The position numbers were made by a program, and so were the translations under genes. DNA of 64,000 nt, taken from assembly GCF_000661955.1 (NCBI RefSeq), contig NZ_CP007597.1, positions 1,295,605 through 1,359,604 on the forward strand, in the 5' to 3' direction. This document shows, piece after piece, positions 58,561-64,000 of the stretch. The stretch's first letter is position 1; each line of letters starts with the position of its first letter. The notes below the pieces were generated by a model, which worked only from the letters and a program-made list of their open reading frames with translations, searched no databases and had not been told where the DNA came from. The DNA comes from Stenotrophomonas rhizophila (GTDB taxonomy: Bacteria > Pseudomonadota > Gammaproteobacteria > Xanthomonadales > Xanthomonadaceae).

Positions 58561-58668
58561 AGGGCTGGGGTGGGTGAGGCCGCGGGGCACGCTGCAAGTA
58601 CGTCCGTGTAAGCTCCGCCACCGCATCCATGCGGTGGAGGGCCCCGCATCCTCACCCACCCCAGCCCT
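58561..58668 (+). repeat. palindromic element E5 (subtype A, plus orientation)
   Basis: The arms 58561-58588 and 58641-58668 pair with two mismatches. The core starts ACGCTGCAAGTACGTCC and carries the inner palindrome CCACCGCAT/ATGCGGTGG at 58618-58637. It differs from E3/E4 by a single base in the core. Confidence 0.85.
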
Positions 58669-58747
58669 TCCACAGTTGGCTGGTGTGCATGGGAAAGGCG
58701 GGGGCAGGGGCAGAGGCCGAAGACCAAGCGAAGCGAACCGGGCCGAT

Positions 58748-58787
58748 CGAACCGAACCGAACCGAACCGAACCGAACCGAACCGAAA
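58748..58787. repeat. pentanucleotide microsatellite (CCGAA)n
   Basis: About eight uninterrupted CCGAA (GAACC) units between E5 and E6, with CGAACC-like flanking copies. It is likely to vary in number by slippage. No coding sequence crosses it. Confidence 0.85.
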
Positions 58788-58857
58788 GGAGCTTCTGCGT
58801 GCCGAAGCCGGAGACAGAGCGGTTTGGTTCGGGGTGTGGGGAAGAGTAGAAATGCAA

Positions 58858-58888
58858 AAGGCCGAAGCGGCGCAGCCGCTTCGGCCTT
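58858..58888. terminator. 14-bp perfect hairpin between E5 and E6
   Basis: AAGGCCGAAGCGGC / GCCGCTTCGGCCTT with a GCA loop. On the minus strand it is followed by TTTTGC, so it may terminate the DUF2147 transcript 180 bp downstream of that gene. Confidence 0.55.
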
Positions 58889-58926
58889 CTTCTTCCTCCC
58901 AACCGGCGATGCACATGCCTGGAGGG

Positions 58927-59030
58927 CGAGGCGGGTTAACCCCCACCGGGACCGTCCACGGCATGGATGCCGTGGACGAGCCCCCATGGATGGGTTCACG
59001 GCGTGTCCCGGTGGGGGTTAACCCGCCTCG
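58927..59030 (-). repeat. palindromic element E6 (subtype B, minus orientation)
   Basis: A perfect 26-bp outer stem (arms 58927-58952 and 59005-59030) around GGGTTAACCCCCACC. A second perfect inner hairpin lies at 58953-58978 (CGTCCACGGCAT/ATGCCGTGGACG). On the minus strand the core begins ACGCCGTGAACCCATCC, matching E1. Confidence 0.85.
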
Positions 59031-59067
59031 ACCACACCATTGAAATGACTAGACAAACAGCGCCAAA

Positions 59068-59511
59068 TTACTCCCGCACCCATGTCTGGGAGCGGCAGAT
59101 GAAGGCGATGCAGCCGGAGACGTCGAGCTTGGCGCCGCCGGTCTGGAGCTTGACCTTGGACTTGTAGGTCTTGCCGTTGGCCGGGTCCAGGATGGTGCCG
59201 CCGGACCAGGCGTTGGCGCCGTCGGCCTTCAGGTTCCACAGGATGGTCATGCCCTTGACCGGCTTGTTCTTGTTGGCGCCTTCGCAGCCGTCGCAGACCG
59301 GGTTGGGGCCCTTGTCCGAATGCAGGATGTCCACGACCTTGCCGGTCAGCGCGCCGTTGGCGGCCTGGGTGATCTCCACGATCGACTTCACCTTGCCGGT
59401 CTTGTCGTCGATGGTCTTCCAGCGGCCAACCGCACCGTCGGCGGCGCTGGCCGACATCGCGGCCAGCATCAGCGGCAGCGCCAGCAACAGGGTCTTGAAA
59501 GTCTTGCGCAT
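59068..59511 (-). CDS. exported DUF2147 protein
   Basis: A 147-aa exported protein with signal peptide MRKTFKTLLLALPLMLAAMSASA. The DUF2147 body runs from GAVGRWKTIDDKTGKVKSIVEI through GKVVDILHSDKGPNPVCDGCEG (Cys pair) and TILDPANGKTYKSKVKLQ to GCIAFICRSQTWVRE. Periplasmic; function unknown. Start ATG 59511. Confidence 0.9.
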   Translation of the reverse strand: MRKTFKTLLLALPLMLAAMSASAADGAVGRWKTIDDKTGKVKSIVEITQAANGALTGKVVDILHSDKGPNPVCDGCEGANKNKPVKGMTILWNLKADGANAWSGGTILDPANGKTYKSKVKLQTGGAKLDVSGCIAFICRSQTWVRE

Positions 59512-59600
59512 GTTCCCCTCCCAGGGATGTCGGTGAAGGCCGGCGCAGTGCCGGTACAGGCCGACTGTATACCCATTCGCCGGGGTATGGGCAACGGGGG

Positions 59601-60008
59601 TCAGCCGATTTCGTACAGCTCCAGCGGCAGGTCGTCCGGATCGGCGAAGAAGGTGAAGCGGCGGCCGGTGTACTCATCGATGCGGATCGGTTCGCACACC
59701 ACGCCGGCGGCGGCCAGGCGCGCGATCATCGGTTCCAGGGCCGCTACCCGGAAGGCCAGGTGACGCAGGCCCTGGGCCTCGGGGCGGCTGGGCCGGGGCG
59801 GGGCGCCGGGAAAGGAGAACAGTTCGAGCTGGCTGCCGTCGGGCAGGGCCAGGTCCAGCTTCCAGGAATCGCGTTCGGCGCGGTAGTTTTCGTCCAGTAC
59901 ACGCAAGCCCAGTACCTGGGTGTAGAAGGCCTTGGAACGGGCGTAGTCCGCGCCGATCACGGCCACGTGGTGGATGCCGAGCAGCGGGGTGTCGGTTGGA
60001 GGCGTCAT
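59601..60008 (-). CDS. VOC-family protein (glyoxalase-I-like, GloA2 type)
   Basis: A 135-aa vicinal-oxygen-chelate protein. GIHHVAVIGADYARSKAFYTQVLGL is the first beta-alpha-beta-beta-beta unit, with the metal His; the second unit has GLRHLAFRV and a final ELYEIG Glu. It is like the YaeR/GloA2 class and probably a lyase or isomerase. ATG 60008 overlaps the serine-hydrolase stop by 4 bp. Confidence 0.87.
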   Translation of the reverse strand: MTPPTDTPLLGIHHVAVIGADYARSKAFYTQVLGLRVLDENYRAERDSWKLDLALPDGSQLELFSFPGAPPRPSRPEAQGLRHLAFRVAALEPMIARLAAAGVVCEPIRIDEYTGRRFTFFADPDDLPLELYEIG

Positions 60009-61105
60009 TGCAGGGTGTCCAGCCAGCGCTGGGCGATCTGCAGCGCCAGCGGATAGGGTTCGGGGCCGTCGCGGTTGGTCAGGATGATCACCGTCAGGTG
60101 CTGGCGGGGATAGCGCAGGATCACGTTGCGGAAGCCGATGCTTTCCCCGCTGTGCCATTGCGCGTCGCCATTGAGCCGCCAGCCGAAGCCGTAGAACGGC
60201 ACGTCCGGCTCGTTGGTGCGCGTGGCCGGGGCGAAGGCCTGGCGCAGGGAGGCGGTCGTGAGCAGGCGCTGGTCGTACAGCGCCGCGTCCCACCGGGCCA
60301 GGTCGTCGAGCGAGGAATAGATGCCGCCGTCGCCCAGCACCGCGCTGGTCGGGCTCTGGTCGGTGCGCTGCCAGCGCCCGTCGAGCGCGCTGTAGCCATA
60401 GGCGCGCCGGGCCACGTCGTCCACGCCGTCCTGGTGGGCCACGGTGTCGCGCATGCCCAGCGGCTGGAAGATCCGTGCGCGAAGGAACGTGGCGAAATCC
60501 TGGCCCGATGCCTTGGCCACCACCAGCGCCAGCAGCGCGTAACCGCTGTTGCTGTACCGGTACCGGCTGCCCGGGGCGAACAGGGTGCGGTCCTGGGCCT
60601 CCAGCAGGTGCAGCACGTCGATGTCGTGCACCTGCGCGGTGGCCGCGGCGGGCATCAGGTCTTCGTAGTCGAGCAGGCCACCGGTATGGCTGAGCAGGTG
60701 GCGCAGGGTGATCGCGTCGGCGGCGGCCGGCAGCGAGGGCAGCCAGCGTTTGAGCGGGTCGTCCAGGCGCAGTGCGCCGTCTTCGGCCAGCAGCAGGATC
60801 GCCGCGGCGGTGAACTGCTTGCTGACCGAGGCCAGGCGGAAGTTGGTCCGGGCGGTCACCGCCGTGTGGTCTTCGACCACCGCCAGCCCGTAGCCGCGCT
60901 GGAACACCGGCTGGCCATCGTGCAGGACCAGCACCGCCGCGCCCGGCACCTGGCCGTCGTAGCGCTGCAGCAGCGCGTCGATGCCAGGGTCGGGCGGCGA
61001 CAGTACCGGCGCTGCCGGCGTGCCGCCCGCCGCCAGCAGGCCCAGCCAGACCAGACCGCCCGCCATCAGCCTGCTGCGGTAACGCCGGCGATCACGAGGC
61101 TGCAT
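60005..61105 (-). CDS. serine hydrolase of the class C beta-lactamase / PBP4* family
   Basis: A 366-aa exported protein (signal peptide MAGGLVWLGLLAAGGTPAAP after a basic start). S-x-x-K is LASVSKQFTA and the Tyr motif YSNSGY; HLLSHTGGLLDYE is typical of family S12 esterases/peptidases. There is no sign of a specific resistance enzyme; it is more likely a D-aminopeptidase or esterase. It is co-transcribed with the VOC gene. Confidence 0.88.
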   Translation of the reverse strand: MQPRDRRRYRSRLMAGGLVWLGLLAAGGTPAAPVLSPPDPGIDALLQRYDGQVPGAAVLVLHDGQPVFQRGYGLAVVEDHTAVTARTNFRLASVSKQFTAAAILLLAEDGALRLDDPLKRWLPSLPAAADAITLRHLLSHTGGLLDYEDLMPAAATAQVHDIDVLHLLEAQDRTLFAPGSRYRYSNSGYALLALVVAKASGQDFATFLRARIFQPLGMRDTVAHQDGVDDVARRAYGYSALDGRWQRTDQSPTSAVLGDGGIYSSLDDLARWDAALYDQRLLTTASLRQAFAPATRTNEPDVPFYGFGWRLNGDAQWHSGESIGFRNVILRYPRQHLTVIILTNRDGPEPYPLALQIAQRWLDTLQ

Positions 61106-61124
61106 GGCCGGCTCCGTGCATGGG

Positions 61125-63050
61125 TCAGGGGGTCGCGGCGGGCGCCGCTGTGCCAGCGGTCTCGGCCGCGATCCAGCGGGTCATTTTGGCGTCCAGGATA
61201 TCCAGCGGCATCGAGCCGTCGCGCAGGACTTCCTCATGGAAACGGCGCAGGTCGAAGCGCGGGCCCAGCGCGGCCTTGGCGCGCTCGCGCAGCTCCACCA
61301 TCTTCAGTTCGCCCAGGCCATTGGGCAGGGTCTGCCCGGGCAGGGCCATGAAACGCTCGACTTCGGCAGTGGCATCTTCGGTGGGCATGTCGGCGGTCTT
61401 GACCAGGTAGTCCACGGCCTGGCGCTTGCTCCAGCCCTGCGCATGCACGCCGGTATCAGCGGCCATGCGGGCGGCGCGGGTCAACGCGGCCTGCAGGTAG
61501 CCGATGCGCTCGTACGGGTCCTGGTACACGCCCAGCTGCTCGCCCAGCGATTCGGCATACAGGCCCCAGCCCTCGATGAAGGCGATATCACCGCCGAGGC
61601 GGCGGAAGCGCGGCAGCTTGTCCAGCTCCTGCTGCAGGCCCAGCTGCACATGGTGGCCGGGCACACCTTCGTGCAGGAACTGCATCGGCGCCGACCAGCG
61701 GCGGCGGGTAGGCAGGTTGGCGGTGTTGACGTACAGGATGCCCGGGCGCATGCCATCGGGCAGGGGCGGCTGGTAGGCCACCGCCGCCGCACTGGCCGCG
61801 CGTTCGGGTTCCACCGCACGCACCTCCAGTGGCGCCTTCGGCAGGGTGCCCAGCAGGGCCGGCAGGCGGCTGCCCACCTGGGCCTGCAACTGCTTGTAGC
61901 GGGTCAGCAAGGCCTCGCTGTTGGCGTACTGGAAACTGCGGTCGGTGCGCATGTTGCGCAGCACTTTCTGCTGCGACCCGCGGATCTTGTTGTCCTTGAG
62001 GGTCGCGGTGATCTGCGCCTGCAGGCTGGCCACGCGCTGTTCGGCCACGGCGTGGATCTGCTTGGCGTCCAGGGTGGCGGCGGTGCTCTGCACGATGTTC
62101 TGGGTGTACCAGGCCTGGCCGTTGGGCAGCGCGCCCAGGCCATCGCTGGTGCGCGTGGCCGGCAGGTATTCGGTGGCGATGAAACCGCGCAGGGCGCGGT
62201 AGGCCGGCATGATGCGGTACTCGATCATGCGCTTGTATTCGGCGGTGATGCGCGCCTTGTCCGCCTCGGGGAAATCCTCGGGCATGTTGCGTACCGGCGC
62301 CCAGAAGATGCTCTCCTCTGCGGTCGGCTTGATCACGGCATCCAGCTGCGGCAGCACCTTTTCCATCAGGTCGCGCGGCTGCACCACGCCGGCCTTCATG
62401 CCGTCGCGCATGTTGGCCACGGCCTGGTCAAACAGCGGTGCGATGCCCAGCGAGCGCTTGGACCAGCTGTCGTAGTCGGCCACGGTGTTGAACGGCTGCG
62501 CGCCCGAACCGGAGCCCAGGATGGCCATGATGCTGCCCAGGTTGTAGTACTGGCTGACCGGCAGCATCCAGCTGGGGTACTTCTCGGCGGCCAGCGACAT
62601 GCGCGCATCGCGCACGAAGATTTCGTAGCTGAGCAGGTCCTGGCCGGTCAGGCCATCGGTGCCGATCTTTTCGACCTTGCCCAGCCATTCCACGGTGAAA
62701 TCATGCGACTGCTGGCGGTAGGCGGCCGACAGGATGTTGGGCAGCTGGTCGTTGTGGCGGGCATCGCCCTGGAAGGTGGCCTGCAGCGGGTTGAGCCGCA
62801 TCGAGGCATCCCAGTATTCATCGTAGATGCGGTTGAGCTGGGCGGCCTTGCTCTGCTGGCGGACCAGCGGCTGGCGCGTAGGCGCGGCGGCCGGACGTGC
62901 GCGCGGCTTGGCCTTGGGCTTGGCGGCAGCGCGGGTCTGCGCGGCAGCCGGTCGGTTGGCCTTCTTCTTGGCAGCTTCAGCCGGTGCGGCGCTGCCGAAC
63001 AGCAGCAGGGCGGCGATGGCGAGCGCCAGGGCGCGGGCGGGATGGGGCAT
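61125..63050 (-). CDS. exported DUF885 protein (zinc-metallopeptidase-like)
   Basis: A 641-aa protein with signal peptide MPHPARALALAIAALLLFGSAAPAEA and a basic Ala/Lys/Pro linker (AKKKANRPAAAQTRAAAKPKAKPRARPAAAP). The DUF885 body contains the HExxH-type FLHEGVPGHHVQLGL near residue 465 and IEGWGLYAESL. It is probably a periplasmic peptidase. It ends 20 bp upstream of the serine-hydrolase start, so the three genes may be one operon. Confidence 0.9.
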   Translation of the reverse strand: MPHPARALALAIAALLLFGSAAPAEAAKKKANRPAAAQTRAAAKPKAKPRARPAAAPTRQPLVRQQSKAAQLNRIYDEYWDASMRLNPLQATFQGDARHNDQLPNILSAAYRQQSHDFTVEWLGKVEKIGTDGLTGQDLLSYEIFVRDARMSLAAEKYPSWMLPVSQYYNLGSIMAILGSGSGAQPFNTVADYDSWSKRSLGIAPLFDQAVANMRDGMKAGVVQPRDLMEKVLPQLDAVIKPTAEESIFWAPVRNMPEDFPEADKARITAEYKRMIEYRIMPAYRALRGFIATEYLPATRTSDGLGALPNGQAWYTQNIVQSTAATLDAKQIHAVAEQRVASLQAQITATLKDNKIRGSQQKVLRNMRTDRSFQYANSEALLTRYKQLQAQVGSRLPALLGTLPKAPLEVRAVEPERAASAAAVAYQPPLPDGMRPGILYVNTANLPTRRRWSAPMQFLHEGVPGHHVQLGLQQELDKLPRFRRLGGDIAFIEGWGLYAESLGEQLGVYQDPYERIGYLQAALTRAARMAADTGVHAQGWSKRQAVDYLVKTADMPTEDATAEVERFMALPGQTLPNGLGELKMVELRERAKAALGPRFDLRRFHEEVLRDGSMPLDILDAKMTRWIAAETAGTAAPAATP

Positions 63051-63146
63051 CGGCGGTATCCGTAAAACACACAGACCGGGGAGCTTGCCCGATCCGTGCG
63101 CATACGGCCAGCGCCGGCCCCTGGTCAGTTTCGTGCGGTACGGGCC

Positions 63147-63920
63147 TCAGTCAGCTGCGGCATCGGCCCGCAGCTGCGCGGCGCGCTCGGCGCCCAGGTA
63201 GCGGGTGATGGCGCGCCGCATCAGGTACAGCAAGGGAATCAGGGCGATGGCAAAGCCCATCTTGTAGACATAGTTGACGCTGCTGACCGCCAGGAACAGC
63301 GAGGTGGGCCACTGCTGCGGGCCCAGCACGAACGCGATCCAGATCACCACGAAGCTGTCCACCAGCTGCGACACCGCCGTGGAGCCGGTGGCGCGCAACC
63401 AGACGTGGCGTTCGCCGGTGGCCCGGCGGATGCGATGGAAAATGGAGACATCGATCAGCTGCCCGACCAGGAACGCCACCAGCGACCCGGCGATGGTCCA
63501 CATGCCCTGGCCGAACACCGCCGCGAACGCGGCCTGGTAGTCGGGCACGCCATGGGCGCTCATCGAGGTGACCCACCAGCTGGCCGGCACCAGCGAGATC
63601 GCGGCGAAGGCGAACAGGAAGCCGTAGCTGATCAACACCACCGCCAGCCATGAGATGAACTTCACCCCGCGGCGGCCAAAGAACTCGTTGATGGTGTCGG
63701 TCATGATGAACACCACCGGCCACAACAACGTGCCGGCGGTGAAGCTGAGCGAGCCGGTCTGGCCGAACAGGTTCCAGTTGAACGGCGCCACCCCGAGGGT
63801 GTCTTCGAGCGCGAAGATCTTCACCCCGATCAGTTCGGCCAGCACCGCGTTGGCGCAGAAGAACGCCGACAACGCGATGAACAACAGCACCGCGCGGTCC
63901 TGCAGCGGCCGCGCGCTCAC
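63147..63920 (-). CDS. yhhQ: queuosine precursor transporter YhhQ (VUT family)
   Basis: A 257-aa membrane protein with about six TM helices (VLLFIALSAFFCANAVLAELIGVKIF, VVFIMTDTINEFFG, FISWLAVVLISYGFLFAFAAISLV, IAGSLVAFLVGQLIDVSIF, QLVDSFVVIWIAFVLG, VYKMGFAIALIPLLYLMRRAI). The DTINEFFG and GQLIDV..F motifs are typical of YhhQ transporters of 7-deazapurine precursors. I place the start at GTG 63920 (VSARPLQDRAVLLF), next to the upstream gene stop; GTG 63971 would overlap that gene by 50 bp. Confidence 0.9.
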   Translation of the reverse strand: MSARPLQDRAVLLFIALSAFFCANAVLAELIGVKIFALEDTLGVAPFNWNLFGQTGSLSFTAGTLLWPVVFIMTDTINEFFGRRGVKFISWLAVVLISYGFLFAFAAISLVPASWWVTSMSAHGVPDYQAAFAAVFGQGMWTIAGSLVAFLVGQLIDVSIFHRIRRATGERHVWLRATGSTAVSQLVDSFVVIWIAFVLGPQQWPTSLFLAVSSVNYVYKMGFAIALIPLLYLMRRAITRYLGAERAAQLRADAAAD

Positions 63921-63921
63921 C

Positions 63922-64000
63922 TCAGCGGTCGCCGGCGCGGGTGAACGGTACGCTTTCCGGCGCGACGGCACCGCCGGAGATGATGAAGCTCATCGCCTGG
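63922..64000 (-). CDS. C-terminus of a probable DUF502 membrane protein, 5' part outside the window
   Basis: The last 25 residues visible before a TGA at 63922-63924 read QAMSFIISGGAVAPESVPF and a short polar tail. The A-x-x-F/L-I-I-S-G-G-V-x-x-P ending is what I recall for DUF502 family proteins. Too little is visible to be sure. Confidence 0.45.
   Translation of the reverse strand, partial: QAMSFIISGGAVAPESVPFTRAGDR

Noticed and set aside
58406..59067. Riboswitch or T-box candidate upstream of metG
   Set aside because: The structured elements here belong to the dispersed E-family, also present at two unrelated loci, and their orientation does not track metG.
60005..61105. Possible intrinsic beta-lactamase
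   Set aside because: It has S-x-x-K and Y-S-N but the sequence fits the broad S12 esterase/peptidase group; Stenotrophomonas L1/L2 enzymes belong to other classes.
61104..63065. 653-codon plus-strand open frame across the DUF885 gene
   Set aside because: Exact antisense of a well-supported exported protein.

Overview
The window reads as chromosomal DNA of a Stenotrophomonas species or a very close xanthomonad. The evidence is a GC-rich sequence with strong third-position G/C, xanthomonad-style operons (rpoE-rseA-mucD-lepA-lepB-rnc-era-recO), and many short GTAG-headed palindromes that match the SMAG (S. maltophilia GTAG) REP family. No rRNA, tRNA, CRISPR, prophage or insertion sequence was seen. 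The window cuts a FadB-like gene at its left end and a probable DUF502 gene at its right end.

Layout. 1-10.4 kb: a FadB-like fusion gene, divergent from the sigma-E operon that runs on into translation, secretion, rRNA processing and repair genes. 10.4-17.7 kb: a REC-HPt protein, rlmD, a CYTH enzyme, a FrnE-type DsbA protein, then a nagZ-hpt-methylthioinosine phosphorylase salvage operon and a cold shock gene. 19.4-26.9 kb: the four-gene LHR-LIG-MPE-EXO DNA repair operon, divergent from an aidB-type acyl-CoA dehydrogenase. 27.4-33.9 kb: two paralogous Ala-rich lipoproteins, a thiolase, a subtilisin autotransporter with a lipobox, and leucine dehydrogenase. 34-44.3 kb: HDOD protein, cardiolipin-synthase-like PLD protein, pseudouridine synthase, zinc metallopeptidase, small regulators, MscS channel, and an ECF sigma/anti-sigma/DUF4097 operon. 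45.3-51.4 kb: YegD, YjdM/PhnA, TPR protein, HD protein and a VirJ/AcvB-type hydrolase, convergent with mprF (51.9-54.5 kb). 54.6-64 kb: RidA protein, RnfB-like ferredoxin, HAD phosphatase, metG, DUF2147, VOC, serine hydrolase, DUF885 and YhhQ.

The most unusual content is intergenic. Three loci (about 37.8-38.4, 44.6-45.3 and 58.5-59.0 kb) each carry two copies, in convergent orientation, of a roughly 100-bp stem-loop element. The cores are conserved, but the outer 23-28-bp stems differ in sequence between copies while staying self-complementary. Degenerate hexanucleotide tracts accompany the elements, and one tract is extremely AT-rich. I do not recognise this family. Separately, GTAG REPs repeatedly abut stop codons so that the REP supplies the stop. 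The virJ-mprF junction carries a decayed tandem duplication of both gene ends with their REP arrays. Downstream of the RnfB-like gene, its 3' end including the stop is repeated in tandem every 33 bp.
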